Assembly: GCA_945878725.1 (NCBI GenBank)
Contig: CAMCTY010000005.1
Coordinates: forward strand, 1 to 64,000
Reading direction: 5' to 3'
Source: Bifidobacterium breve
GTDB lineage: Bacteria > Actinomycetota > Acidimicrobiia > Acidimicrobiales > Acidimicrobilacustridaceae
DNA: 64,000 nucleotides
A program made the position numbers and the translations under genes. Of the stretch, positions 23,424 to 33,471 are shown in pieces; positions within the stretch are counted from its first letter, which is position 1, and every line of letters starts with the position of its first letter. The notes below the pieces were generated by a model that searched no databases, was not told the DNA's origin, and saw only the letters and a program-made list of their open reading frames with translations.

Positions 23424-25088
23424 GTGACAAAACGTCGGTTCCTCCGACTGCCCCTTGCCATCGCCGCCTTTGTTCTCGTGCTCCACACGGGGACCAGCAT
23501 CGCGTCGGCCCATGCGAATCTCGTTGCGAGCAGCCCAGCCGACGGTTCGTCGATGGCCACGGCACCGATCGACGTGAACGCCACGTTCAGTGAATCAATC
23601 TCGGTAGATCTCGGCGGGTTGAGTGTCCGCGACAGCGACGGCAACCGCGTCGACGAGGGAACCAGCCAGGTCGATGCCAACGGCCGCACCGTTGCCACCA
23701 AGCTCCGACCGGACCTGCCCAACGGGACCTACGTCGCCACGTATCGAGTTCTGTCGGCCGACGGACACCCAGTGAATGGTTCGTTCTTGTTCGGGATCGG
23801 CACCGACGTGATCGATGGTGCGCTCGGCGGGGGCGGCACGTCCTCCGACCGTGCGTGGGAAGTCGCCGGCGCCATTGCGCGTTTCCTCATGTATCTCGGC
23901 GCACTGCTCGCCGCCGGCCTTGCGTTCTTTCTGGCCTTTCTTCACGATCAACTGCCCGACCGATGGAAGCTCGTTCCGATCGTTCGCGTTGCCACCGTCG
24001 TCGGCTTGCTCGGATCGATGGGAGTCATCGTTGTGCAGGCCGCGCTGCTCACCGGTCGCGGTCTTGGATCGGTGGCCGAGTCCGGGGTTTTGCGAAGTGT
24101 TGTCGGCGAACGACTCGGTTGGTCAATCGTCGTGCTCTTGCTCGGTCTCGCCGCTGTTTACCTTTCGACGAACACGAGTCGGTTGGTTGTGGCCCAGAGC
24201 CTTGCCCTCTACGGCGGTTTGGCCGTCACCGTTTCCTTTTCGTTATGGGGTCACGCGGTAGAGGCCCCGTCGACCTGGCTGGCCGTGGGAGCAGACGTGG
24301 TCCACACCACCGCTGCCGCGCTCTGGTTCGGCGGTCTCGTCGGCATGGCCATCGTTCTGCAGCGACGGTCTCCTCAACCCGTGGCGTCGACTGCGCGCAT
24401 ACTCAGCCGCTTTTCTGCGATGGCGGCCGTCACGGTTGTGGTTCTCATCGCCGCCGGCCTCGCCATGACCTGGATCGAAACCGGTGGATCGCTCTCCGGC
24501 CTGACCGGAACGACTTACGGGCGGCTTGTTCTTACCAAGATGTTCATCACCCTCGGGGTCGTAGCGATCGCTGCGTTCAACAGGTACCGCCTCGTGCCAT
24601 CACTAACCACATCAGACGCTGAGAGCGAAGCAGCCCCTGTGTTGTGGGCCCGACTCACCCGAACCGTGCGCATCGAAGCGCTTGCGTTGGTTGCTGTTCT
24701 TGCGTTCACTGCCGTACTGGTGAATGTCACTCCGGCTCGGACCGAACAGGCGGTGGCGCCAAAGACAGTTTCACTCTCACAGTCAGTCGCCGATGGTTCG
24801 GTGACACTGGCGGTTTCACCCGCGTTGGCCGGAGTCAACACGATGGTCATCCAGTACACCGGTGCTGACGGTCAGCCCGAGGATGTTGCCAACACCCTCA
24901 CCATTGAGTTCTCCCTTCCTTCCGCCCAACTCGGTCCGATCACCCGTCAAGTGATCAAAACCGGGCTCGGCCGTTTCGTCCTCGAGGGACCCGAATTTTC
25001 ACTTCGGGGTACCTGGGACGTAACACTGAAGGTACGCACCGGAGATTTCACCCAAGAACAGTCGCGTTTCCAGGTACCCATCCGCTGA
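23424..25088 (+). CDS. CopC-CopD fusion copper protein (YcnJ-like)
   Basis: A 554-residue protein with a signal peptide (residues 1-28, ending SIASA), then a CopC domain starting at a mature His (HANLVASSPADGSS) and containing DGHPVNGSFLFG, the second Cu(II) His. From residue about 150 it has eight or so membrane helices of CopD type (VAGAIARFLMYLGALLAAGL and on), with WGHAVEAP and VVHTTAAALWFGG carrying conserved His. An extracytoplasmic C-terminal domain of about 110 residues follows. The fusion corresponds to B. subtilis YcnJ, a copper importer. The YcnI gene follows, as in Bacillus. Confidence 0.9.
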   Translation: MTKRRFLRLPLAIAAFVLVLHTGTSIASAHANLVASSPADGSSMATAPIDVNATFSESISVDLGGLSVRDSDGNRVDEGTSQVDANGRTVATKLRPDLPNGTYVATYRVLSADGHPVNGSFLFGIGTDVIDGALGGGGTSSDRAWEVAGAIARFLMYLGALLAAGLAFFLAFLHDQLPDRWKLVPIVRVATVVGLLGSMGVIVVQAALLTGRGLGSVAESGVLRSVVGERLGWSIVVLLLGLAAVYLSTNTSRLVVAQSLALYGGLAVTVSFSLWGHAVEAPSTWLAVGADVVHTTAAALWFGGLVGMAIVLQRRSPQPVASTARILSRFSAMAAVTVVVLIAAGLAMTWIETGGSLSGLTGTTYGRLVLTKMFITLGVVAIAAFNRYRLVPSLTTSDAESEAAPVLWARLTRTVRIEALALVAVLAFTAVLVNVTPARTEQAVAPKTVSLSQSVADGSVTLAVSPALAGVNTMVIQYTGADGQPEDVANTLTIEFSLPSAQLGPITRQVIKTGLGRFVLEGPEFSLRGTWDVTLKVRTGDFTQEQSRFQVPIR

Positions 25089-25117
25089 TGGTTCGCTCCA
25101 ACGATTTAGGAGATCTC

Positions 25118-25804
25118 ATGCCCATGTCACTTCGTCGAATTCTGCTTTCGGTCGGCGTCGGCGCCGCCGCTCTCGTCGCACTCGGTGCGCCAGCATCGGC
25201 CCACACCGAAGGCGTGGCCAAAGCGACGTCGGCCGGACGGACGGAGGTCTCGCTAACGATCGAAAACGAATGCGCCGGAGGCACGACCAATCTGCGCGTC
25301 CAACTTCCTGCTGGGTCGACCAGTGTTTCGGCCGAGAGTCCCGGCAATTGGATCGGAACCGTTAGCTCAACAGAGGTTTCCTGGACCGGCGGTGTGTTCA
25401 CCGGGTCGACCAGCGAGTCGTTCACTATCACCCTCGTTCTCGCCCAGCCGGCCGGCAACATGGTCGCCTTCCCGACGCTGCAGGGATGCGCTGACGGCTC
25501 AACGCTTGCCTGGATCGAACCCAACAAAGCCGATGGTTCGGAGCCCGAATTTCCCGCACCACAAGTCAAGATCCCTGTGAATTCGACGACCGCACCCACG
25601 ACCGCTGTTGGAAGTGCGCCGACCACTGCAGGTTCCGGTCCGACAACCACCGCCCGCATGGCGATCGAAGAGACCCCGATCACCCAAGAAGGAACTCCCG
25701 CGAACTCCGGCGGACTCGTCATCGGTGCAATCTGCATCGGTGCGATCGTGATCGGATTCACGCTCCTTTACGTGCGCAATCGCAAACCCCGGACCGGAAA
25801 CTGA
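25118..25804 (+). CDS. YcnI family (DUF1775) copper-binding protein
   Basis: A 228-residue secreted and membrane-anchored protein. The signal peptide is ILLSVGVGAAALVALGAPAS; cleavage before His gives AHTEGVAKAT, the N-terminal His that coordinates Cu(II) in YcnI. The DUF1775 domain includes VSLTIENECAGGTTNLRVQL and WIGTVSSTEVSWTGG (conserved Trp). A Thr-rich stretch precedes a C-terminal membrane helix (LVIGAICIGAIVIGFTLLYV) and basic tail. The ATG at 25118 has AGGAG at 25108-25112; an earlier ATG at 25088 overlapping the upstream stop would lengthen the signal region. It forms an operon with the CopCD gene. Confidence 0.87.
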   Translation: MPMSLRRILLSVGVGAAALVALGAPASAHTEGVAKATSAGRTEVSLTIENECAGGTTNLRVQLPAGSTSVSAESPGNWIGTVSSTEVSWTGGVFTGSTSESFTITLVLAQPAGNMVAFPTLQGCADGSTLAWIEPNKADGSEPEFPAPQVKIPVNSTTAPTTAVGSAPTTAGSGPTTTARMAIEETPITQEGTPANSGGLVIGAICIGAIVIGFTLLYVRNRKPRTGN

Positions 25805-25832
25805 AGGGCCGACTTCCGGTGGTCGAGCCCGG

Positions 25833-26684
25833 TCAGGCCGACGACGCCATTGGCGGATCGGGTCGATCCAAGCGCTGATCCCAGCGTCGCGCCTCGCGGA
25901 TTGCCTGCGAGTAACCGTCGCGTCGTTTGACCGCTCTCGATCGCACTGGTTCATCGATGGAGGCGCCGTATTGCTCGGCGATGCCGCGCCGCATCTGCAG
26001 AATCGCCTCGGTTCGAACTTGGCTGATCCGCGACTCGGTGACTCCCATCGCTCCTGCCAGTTCGGCCGATGTAGCGCCGCCAAAAAAGAATCCCTCGATC
26101 ACCTGACGATGTCGATCATCGAGAAGTGAAATCGCGTCATGGAGATAACCGATCAATTCGCGTTCTTCGAGTTCATGTGAGGCGTCAGCAGCATCACCGT
26201 CAGCGAGGAACTCGGCTGGGGATACGCCATCGCTAAATCCTTCGGTCAACAGTCGATCGAATGCGACGAGGTTCGACCTCGCGATGTTCGTCCGCACCAC
26301 GCGAAGTTTCGCTGGAGTGATTCCGAGTGCGCCGGCCAACTCGAAGTCCGTCGGGCGTCTACCGAGCCAACTCGCAAGGGACTGTTCAGAAGTCTCGACT
26401 CGCCGGGCGATCGCGCGGACCGATCGCGGCGCCCAGTCGCTTGATCGCAACGAATCCAGAATGGCGCCGTGGATCCTTCGTGCCGCAAACCGCTCGAAGG
26501 GCACTCCGCGGTCGGCGTTCCACCGCTTCGCCGCTTCAACGAGACCTAGTTCGCCGGCCTGAACGAGTTCGGACCTGTCCACGTGCCGGGGCAGCGTCCC
26601 TGCGATCCGGGCAGCTATCTGCCGAACGAGTGGCAAGCCACCGCCGTCAAGGGTCGCCAAGATCCCGGTTCCCTGTCGATCCAT
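25833..26684 (-). CDS. Sigma-28-type RNA polymerase sigma factor (FliA/WhiG family)
   Basis: A 283-residue sigma-70 family protein. Region 2 includes ELVQAGELGLVEAAKRWNAD and the hallmark FERFAARRIHGAILDSLRSS followed by DWAPRSVR, characteristic of FliA, SigD and WhiG. Region 3 (GRRPTDFELAGALGITPAKL) and region 4 (LLDDRHRQVIEGFFFGG, TSAELAGAMGVTESRISQVR) follow. The C-terminal 40 residues are extra and basic. The ATG at 26684 has GGGGGA upstream. There are no flagellar genes in the window, so it may govern motility or differentiation genes elsewhere. It is convergent with ycnI. Confidence 0.9.
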   Translation of the reverse strand: MDRQGTGILATLDGGGLPLVRQIAARIAGTLPRHVDRSELVQAGELGLVEAAKRWNADRGVPFERFAARRIHGAILDSLRSSDWAPRSVRAIARRVETSEQSLASWLGRRPTDFELAGALGITPAKLRVVRTNIARSNLVAFDRLLTEGFSDGVSPAEFLADGDAADASHELEERELIGYLHDAISLLDDRHRQVIEGFFFGGATSAELAGAMGVTESRISQVRTEAILQMRRGIAEQYGASIDEPVRSRAVKRRDGYSQAIREARRWDQRLDRPDPPMASSA

Positions 26685-26834
26685 TTCCCCGTCCCCCACA
26701 CTGTTTCCAGCGCACTGGAGCAGTCCTCGCTGCCCACTCTCGCTGGCCCCACTGTTGACCGGTCGGCCACCAGTCGGGTCACTCTAGAAGTGGGTTCTGC
26801 CAAATGTCCGTGCAGCCCAACAAGAAAATTGGGA

Positions 26835-27845
26835 TCAGGCCGATTGACCCACGGGGGGATCAGACTCGCCTTCGAAGATCGCCGCCTTGATGCCGCGCCT
26901 TGCCAGTTCCTGCAGGAATGGCAGAGCCTCAACGAGTTCCGCCAATCCACCAGCGCCAGTTCGGCGCAGTTGGTCGGTGATGATCCATCGAGCAGCAACG
27001 GCGGCAACAGCGCCAGCGGCAACCGCTGGTCGATCCATGGCGCCGAGTACGACCGTGTCGCGTGTTCCGTTGCGTTCTCCGCGGAGTTCCACGCGCACTG
27101 CGCCCGGACCGCCTTCAGGATGGGTGGGCCACAACATCGGGAGCCGCGCCGTCAATCGGTCGCGCCGAGTTGCCGCGACACGAGAAGTCACCCGAAGAAT
27201 TCCGTCGAACGCGGGAACAAGGACGAGCGCGTCGGGCAGTGCCGCCCGATAGCAATCCTGCGCACCGATTGGTTCCGGGAACCAGCAGAGTTCGCGACCG
27301 GATCCACCGGGTCGGTTCTCCCACTCCCCGTTGCGCCAGTCGACCGCACCGCGCCCAACGGCCTGGTGATGCTGACGGGCACAGGCGGGGCCACCGGTTC
27401 CGGCTTTCGCCACGTGAATCTCTTCGACGCGGTCAAATAGGCGAGCGCCGTGGGAAGCCAGAAGACACGTGAGGCCTGGCGCAAAACCGGCGCCGATGAT
27501 GAGGTTCACCTTCCGGTCACGGGCGGCGGAATCCAGAGCAAGTAGTCCGCGGACATCCTCGAGATGGTCGCCGGTCGAGACGACGCTTACACCGGCCCGT
27601 ATGAATCGCGCCGCCTGATCAACATGGGTTCGGGCCGGGCCGGCAAGAACGGCAACGTCGACATCAAGCGGACTGTCGAGGGACCCGGTGTCGATCGAGG
27701 CCTTCTCTCCAAGGCTCTGGGCGACCAACTCGGCGCGCGCCCGGTTCTCGTCGCGCAAGACAACCGAATCCGAATCGGTCGATACCAATTGCCGGGCGAG
27801 CCTTGCCCCAACTGCGCCGACACCGATGATTCCGATGCGGGCCAT
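26835..27845 (-). CDS. Saccharopine dehydrogenase-like NAD-binding protein
   Basis: The 336-residue protein starts MARIGIIGVGAVGARLARQL, a Rossmann GxGxxG, followed by VDVAVLAGPARTHVDQAARF, GVSVVSTGDHLEDVRGLLAL and LIIGAGFAPGLTCLLASHGA. This is the pattern of saccharopine dehydrogenase/homospermidine-synthase-like carboxylate oxidoreductases of unknown substrate. The middle part AVGRGAVDWRNGEWENRPGG and LCWFPEPIGAQDCYRA fits the second domain of that superfamily. The ATG at 27845 is one base after the stop of a tiny upstream ORF. Function cannot be specified further. Confidence 0.8.
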   Translation of the reverse strand: MARIGIIGVGAVGARLARQLVSTDSDSVVLRDENRARAELVAQSLGEKASIDTGSLDSPLDVDVAVLAGPARTHVDQAARFIRAGVSVVSTGDHLEDVRGLLALDSAARDRKVNLIIGAGFAPGLTCLLASHGARLFDRVEEIHVAKAGTGGPACARQHHQAVGRGAVDWRNGEWENRPGGSGRELCWFPEPIGAQDCYRAALPDALVLVPAFDGILRVTSRVAATRRDRLTARLPMLWPTHPEGGPGAVRVELRGERNGTRDTVVLGAMDRPAVAAGAVAAVAARWIITDQLRRTGAGGLAELVEALPFLQELARRGIKAAIFEGESDPPVGQSA

Positions 27846-27846
27846 G

Positions 27847-27978
27847 TCAGTCGAGTCCGGGTCCGGCGAGTTCGCGCCATCCACCCGACCGCGATGGCGT
27901 TCCTCCGGAGCCCCGGAGACGCACGGCGGCGGCCACAAGGGCCGCCATTCCGATTGCGACGAATGCCCGTCGGATCAT
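27847..27978 (-). CDS. Possible small membrane protein between tRNA-Ile and the dehydrogenase
   Basis: A 43-residue ORF: MIRRAFVAIGMAALVAAAVR, then LRGSGGTPSRSGGWRELAGP and GLD. It has a basic start, one hydrophobic helix and a polar tail with GGWREL. A GTG two codons upstream (27984) is an alternative start, just two bases after the tRNA end. The TGA stop is one base from the ATG of the dehydrogenase, which suggests translational coupling. Without homology search it remains a candidate. Confidence 0.42.
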   Translation of the reverse strand: MIRRAFVAIGMAALVAAAVRLRGSGGTPSRSGGWRELAGPGLD

Positions 27979-27985
27979 CTTCACG

Positions 27986-28502
<517 letters not shown>

Positions 28503-28598
28503 GCTTCGGAGTGTAGGCACCGTCTCGCCGTCTCGCCGTTTGGCTGCCACCCGTCTCGCCGAAACCACGCCCCTCAAGCGCCGAGGTCGGTTTGAGCT

Positions 28599-28925
28599 TC
28601 ACCATTCCCGCCGGGCACGGGCGCTGGCCTTACTGCCGCCGATTTCGACGGTGACCTCGACCTCGGTCCCGCGGCTGCGGAACTCGATCACAGTCGCCTG
28701 GTTCTCCTCGGCAATGTCCCGTGCCGCCTGTTCGCCGTTGCGCGCTCCCGCAAGGGCGGCGGCATCGGCGATGCCCGACGCCCGGGCCCGATCACCGATC
28801 TGCGCGCCGAGCCCGACGAGCAACACGCCGGTGATGACAACCATGGCCACGACTCCGGCGAGCAGCGGCATGACCTGACCTGAATCGCGCTGACCCGACT
28901 CATGAAGGGGACGTACACGACCCAT
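28599..28925 (-). CDS. TadE/TadG-like pilus-assembly-type membrane protein
   Basis: A 108-residue protein with ESGQRDSGQVMPLLAGVVAM and VVITGVLLVGLGAQ (one N-terminal membrane helix) followed by RARASGIADAAALAGA. This is the Flp/TadG N-terminal pattern found in actinobacterial proteins encoded near helicases and secretion ATPases. The rest is a short domain of strands (ATVIEFRSRGTEVEVTVEIG). The ATG at 28925 has AAGGAACC just upstream. No other tad gene is near. It lies between gyrA and DUF3566 on the same strand, an unusual place. Confidence 0.78.
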   Translation of the reverse strand: MGRVRPLHESGQRDSGQVMPLLAGVVAMVVITGVLLVGLGAQIGDRARASGIADAAALAGARNGEQAARDIAEENQATVIEFRSRGTEVEVTVEIGGSKASARARREW

Positions 28926-29008
28926 CTTCGGTTCCTTCCACTCGCGGCCGAGGGCCGATCTGTGGCGAACCTCAGTCCGCAAAGGTGAAACCGGGGGAAG
29001 GGCCCTGC

Positions 29009-31498
29009 TTACTCTTCTTCTGTGCCGAGGACCGGCGCCACGGAAGCGACGGTCTGATCGTCGGCGAGATTCATGATGCGCACGCCGGTGGCATCGCGGC
29101 CCTGCGACGAGATTTCGCGGACGGCCATGCGGATCACGGTTCCACCGCTGTTGATCACGAAGATGTCGTCATCAATGCCGACCATGAAGGCGGCAACAAC
29201 AACGCCCTTTTTCTCTGTGATTTTGATGCCGCGGACACCCTGGCCGCCACGACCCTGTCGATTGAACTTGTCGAGTTGGGTTCGCTTTCCGTAGCCGCCA
29301 TCGGTGACTAACAGAATTGCCGCGTCGTCGCGGGCGACGTCACAGGACACAACGGCGTCGTCGGCCTTCATCTTCATGCCGCGTACGCCCGCAGCAGCGC
29401 GACCCATGGCCCGAACCTCGTCCTCGGCGAAACGAATCGTCTGCCCGGCCTTGGTGACCATGAGGATGTCATCGCCGCCGTTGGTGGGAATGACGCGGAC
29501 CAGTTCGTCGCCTTCTTTGAGGTTGATGGCGATGATGCCCGCCCGCAAGGAGGAGTCGTACTCGGTGAACTTCGTCTTCTTCACGTGACCATTGCGGGTC
29601 GCAAAGAACAGGAAACGATTGGTCTCGTAATCCCGGGTGTCGATGATCGCCCGAATCTGCTCGTTCGGCTGCAGAGGCAGAAGATTCACGATGGCGGTGC
29701 CGCGCGCGGTGCGGTCCTTCATCGGAATCTCGTGAGCCTTCAGTCGATAGACGCGCCCTCTGGTCGAGAAGAAGAGCAGGTACGCGTGCGCCGTCGTGTG
29801 AATGATGTGGTTGACGTAGTCCTCTTCCTTGATGCGCGCACCGGCAACGCCGCGGCCGCCGCGGGCCTGGACCCGGAACTCGTCCGACGCGACCGTCTTG
29901 ATGTAGCCCTTGGCCGACATCGTGACCACGAGATCTTCGTCGTCGATGAGGTCCTCAATGTCGAGATCGCCGACGTCGTAGGTGATCTGGCTGCGACGCG
30001 GCTGGGCGAACGACTTCTTAACTTCGCCCATTTCAGAACTGATTAGTTCGCGCTTCTTGCCATCATCCGCGAGGATCGATTCAAGCTCGCCGATGGTCTC
30101 ACGAAGCTTCGCCATTTCTTCTTCGAGTTGCGACCGGCCGAGGCGCGTAAGGCGCGAGAGCTGCATGTCGAGAATGTGCTCTGCCTGTTCCGACGAGAAC
30201 TCGAACGGCGCGGCCATGAGCGCCTCGCGGGCGGCGGACTTATCGGCACTGGCGCGAATCGCCGCGATGATTTCGTCGATGAGGTCGAGGGCTTTGAGAA
30301 GACCTTCAACAATGTGGGCACGTCGGAGCGCCTCGTCGAGTCGGTACTGCGAACGACGCGTGATGACTTCGATCTGATGGTCGATATAGGCAACGAGTGC
30401 GTCCCGAAGATTGAGCGTACGCGGAATGCCGTCGACGAGGGCAACGGCGTTCACCGAGAAGTTGCTCTGCAATGGCGTGCGCTTATAGAGGTTGTTGAGG
30501 ATGACGAGCGCCGGCGCGTCGCGTTTGAGGCGCAATACCAACCGCATTTTGCCCTTCGCTGATTCATCGTTGAGTTCAGCGATGCCTTCGAGCTCGCGGT
30601 TATCGACGAGTTCCTTCACCTTCACGATGAACTGGTTCGGGCTGACCTGGTACGGCAGCTCGGTGATGATGATGTAATCCGAGCGCTGACCTTCTTCGAT
30701 CTCCGCTTTGCCGCGAAGTTTGATTGAGCCGCGACCGGTCCGGTACGCATCGATGATTCCCTGGCGGCCCATGATGAGTGCGCCAGTCGGAAAGTCAGGA
30801 CCCTTTACGAACTCCATGAGATCGTCGGGTGTGGCATCCGGATTACGCAGGAGATGATCGGTTGCGTCGATGACTTCGGCCAAATTGTGCGGCGGAATGT
30901 TGGTGGCCATGCCGACGGCAATGCCCTGCGAACCGTTTACCAACAGGTTGGGGAAACGGCTGGGGAGAACTACTGGTTCCTGGAATTCGCCGGAGTAGTT
31001 ATCGATGAAATTGACGGTGTTCTCGTCGATGTCGGCGAGCATGTCGAGTGCCATCGGGGCCAAACGACATTCGGTGTATCGAGCAGCAGCCGGCGGCTCA
31101 TCAAGCGAACCGAAGTTGCCCTTCGGATGAACAAGTGGATGGCGAAGGCTGAAGGACTGGCCCATGCGCACAAGAGCGTCGTAGATCGCGGAGTCGCCAT
31201 GCGGGTGGTACTTGCCCATGACTTCACCGGTCACACGCGCGCACTTCATTGTCGGACGATCAGGAAGAGCACGAAGGTCGTACATGCCCCACAAGATGCG
31301 TCGATGCACGGGCTTGAGCCCATCGCGCGCATCGGGAAGGGCGCGAGAAACGATGACCGACATCGCGTAGTCGAGGAAGGATCGCTCCATCTCCTCTTGG
31401 ATCTCGATCGGCTCAATACCACCGACCCGGACGTTTGCCGTTTCGCCCATAGTTTCGTTTGTTTCTTCGCCGTCGTCTGGCGGTGTCGCGTCACTCAT
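29009..31498 (-). CDS. gyrA: DNA gyrase subunit A
   Basis: An 829-residue type II topoisomerase subunit. The breakage-reunion domain contains [20 protein letters not shown] and the catalytic Tyr in ARYTECRL; Ser and Asp at the quinolone-determining positions suggest a wild-type susceptible site. The C-terminal beta-pinwheel has six GyrA-type blades, with the GyrA box in [13 protein letters not shown]. With GyrB it introduces negative supercoils using ATP. It lies 35 bp downstream of gyrB in the same operon. Its highly acidic N-terminus ([16 protein letters not shown]) is longer than in E. coli. Confidence 0.98.
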   Translation of the reverse strand: MSDATPPDDGEETNETMGETANVRVGGIEPIEIQEEMERSFLDYAMSVIVSRALPDARDGLKPVHRRILWGMYDLRALPDRPTMKCARVTGEVMGKYHPHGDSAIYDALVRMGQSFSLRHPLVHPKGNFGSLDEPPAAARYTECRLAPMALDMLADIDENTVNFIDNYSGEFQEPVVLPSRFPNLLVNGSQGIAVGMATNIPPHNLAEVIDATDHLLRNPDATPDDLMEFVKGPDFPTGALIMGRQGIIDAYRTGRGSIKLRGKAEIEEGQRSDYIIITELPYQVSPNQFIVKVKELVDNRELEGIAELNDESAKGKMRLVLRLKRDAPALVILNNLYKRTPLQSNFSVNAVALVDGIPRTLNLRDALVAYIDHQIEVITRRSQYRLDEALRRAHIVEGLLKALDLIDEIIAAIRASADKSAAREALMAAPFEFSSEQAEHILDMQLSRLTRLGRSQLEEEMAKLRETIGELESILADDGKKRELISSEMGEVKKSFAQPRRSQITYDVGDLDIEDLIDDEDLVVTMSAKGYIKTVASDEFRVQARGGRGVAGARIKEEDYVNHIIHTTAHAYLLFFSTRGRVYRLKAHEIPMKDRTARGTAIVNLLPLQPNEQIRAIIDTRDYETNRFLFFATRNGHVKKTKFTEYDSSLRAGIIAINLKEGDELVRVIPTNGGDDILMVTKAGQTIRFAEDEVRAMGRAAAGVRGMKMKADDAVVSCDVARDDAAILLVTDGGYGKRTQLDKFNRQGRGGQGVRGIKITEKKGVVVAAFMVGIDDDIFVINSGGTVIRMAVREISSQGRDATGVRIMNLADDQTVASVAPVLGTEEE

Positions 31499-31533
31499 CG
31501 TGTGTCCTGGTTCCTAACGTTCGGCTGCCTCCT

Positions 31534-33471
31534 CTAGATGTCGAGGAAGCGCACGTCCTTGGCATTCGTCTGGATGAAGTGCTTGCGGGATTCAACGTCG
31601 TCTCCCATGAGCACCGAAAAGACCTCGTCGGCGATTGCAACCTGCTCGACCGCGATCTGCAGCAATGTGCGGCGATCGGCGTCCATGGTCGTTTCGCCCA
31701 GTTCGTCGAAATCCATTTCGCCAAGACCTTTGAGGCGCTGGAATTCCTTCTTGTGATTCGGATGACTTTCGAGGAACACGTTCTTTGCGGCGTCGTCTTT
31801 GAGATAGGTCTTCTCTTTACCGACAACCGTCGAATACAACGGTGGTTGCGCGATGTACACGTGCTCACCCTTGACGAGATCTGGCATGTACCGGAAGAAG
31901 AACGTGAGCAGAAGCGTACGGATGTGTGAGCCGTCGACGTCGGCGTCGCACATCAGAATCACCTTGTTGTATCGGATTTTTGTGACGTCGAACTCCTCGC
32001 CGACGCCGGCTCCGATTGCCGAGATGAGGGTCTGAACTTCGGTGTTCTTGAGCATCCGATCGAGGCGGGCGCGCTCGACGTTGAGGATCTTTCCGCGGAT
32101 CGGGAGGATCGCCTGAGTGCGTGGATCGCGGGCCGCGACTGCAGAGCCACCAGCGGAATCGCCCTCGACGATGAACAGTTCGCACTCGTCGGGATTGCGA
32201 CTCGAACAGTCCTTGAGTTTCTCCGGCATGCCCGCGCCTTCAAGAGCGGACTTACGTCGTGTCGCGTCGCGAGCACTGCGGGCGGCGAGACGAGCGCGAC
32301 ACGCGAGCAGAGCCTTCGAGACGATCTTGCGACCTTCGGTTGGATTCTCTTCGAACCATTCCGCCAAGCGCTCGTTCGTCGCTTTTTCCACGAGTGAACG
32401 GATGCTGACGTTTCCGAGTTTGCCCTTTGTTTGGCCCTCAAATTGAGGTTCGCGGAGGCGCACGGAGATGATTGCGGTGAGGCCTTCGCGAATGTCTTCG
32501 CCCTGAAGGTTCTCTTCCTTTTCTTTCAGCAAGCCCTTGGCCCGGGCGTATTTGTTGACCACGTTGGTGATCGACTTTTTGAATCCTTCTTCGTGCATGC
32601 CACCTTCGATGGTGGCAATGCCGTTGGCGAAACTGTGCATTCCGTCAGCGTTGAAACCGGTGTTCCACTGGAACGCGATTTCGACTTCTTGGTCCTCTTC
32701 GATTTGCTCGATGTAACCGACCTTCTTGAACAACGGCTCCTTCGAGGCGTTCAGATGGCTCACGAAGTCGATGATGCCGCCGGCGTACTTGAACACGATC
32801 GGATCGGAATTCGACGCGTCAGGCCGTTTGTCCTGGAAGCGAATCTCGAGGCCTTTGTTGAGGAAGGCCATCATCTGGAAGCGCTCGAGGAGGGTTTGAG
32901 CGCGGAAGGTGATCTCGTCGAAAATCGTTGGATCAGGCCAGAAACGAACGGTGGTTCCCGTCCGGTTGTTTGGGGCCTTGCTCCGGATCTCGAGCTTGGT
33001 CTTGAGCTTTCCGCCGTTTTCGAAATCCATGTAATGACGATCGCCATTGCGATCGATCTCGACCTCAACGCGCTGCGAAAGCGCGTTCACGACCGAGATA
33101 CCCACGCCGTGGAGACCACCGGAGACCTTGTAGCCCGCACCGCCAAATTTGCCGCCGGCGTGCAGGACCGTGAGCACGACTTCGGCTGCAGTCATGCCCT
33201 TCATTTTCGGATCGTTATGGCGATCAACGGGGATGCCGCGGCCGTCATCGACGACTTCGCAACTCCCGTCGGGCATCAGCGTGACTGCGATGTGGGTGGC
33301 ATGCCCGGCCATCGCTTCGTCGACGGAGTTGTCGACGACTTCGTACACAAGATGGTGCAGGCCCGCCGGGCCCGTGGAACCGATGTACATACCTGGTCGC
33401 TTCCGGACTGCTTCAAGTCCTTCAAGGACCTGAATGTCTTTAGCGCCGTACTCTTCGGTGGTCTTTGCCAC
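31534..33471 (-). CDS. gyrB: DNA gyrase subunit B
   Basis: A 645-residue subunit with the GHKL ATPase domain (VRKRPGMYIGSTGPAGLHHL, VDDGRGIPVDRH, GGLHGVGISVVNALS), transducer and TOPRIM domain (EGDSAGGSA, DADVDGSHI) and the C-terminal GyrA-interaction end (LKGLGEMDFDELGETTMD). I used GTG at 33471, giving MAKTTEEYGAKDIQVLEGLE, with AGGGG upstream; an ATG at 33561 would add 30 unconserved residues. Upstream is 270 bp of non-coding DNA that should contain the gyrB-gyrA promoter. Confidence 0.97.
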   Translation of the reverse strand: MAKTTEEYGAKDIQVLEGLEAVRKRPGMYIGSTGPAGLHHLVYEVVDNSVDEAMAGHATHIAVTLMPDGSCEVVDDGRGIPVDRHNDPKMKGMTAAEVVLTVLHAGGKFGGAGYKVSGGLHGVGISVVNALSQRVEVEIDRNGDRHYMDFENGGKLKTKLEIRSKAPNNRTGTTVRFWPDPTIFDEITFRAQTLLERFQMMAFLNKGLEIRFQDKRPDASNSDPIVFKYAGGIIDFVSHLNASKEPLFKKVGYIEQIEEDQEVEIAFQWNTGFNADGMHSFANGIATIEGGMHEEGFKKSITNVVNKYARAKGLLKEKEENLQGEDIREGLTAIISVRLREPQFEGQTKGKLGNVSIRSLVEKATNERLAEWFEENPTEGRKIVSKALLACRARLAARSARDATRRKSALEGAGMPEKLKDCSSRNPDECELFIVEGDSAGGSAVAARDPRTQAILPIRGKILNVERARLDRMLKNTEVQTLISAIGAGVGEEFDVTKIRYNKVILMCDADVDGSHIRTLLLTFFFRYMPDLVKGEHVYIAQPPLYSTVVGKEKTYLKDDAAKNVFLESHPNHKKEFQRLKGLGEMDFDELGETTMDADRRTLLQIAVEQVAIADEVFSVLMGDDVESRKHFIQTNAKDVRFLDI

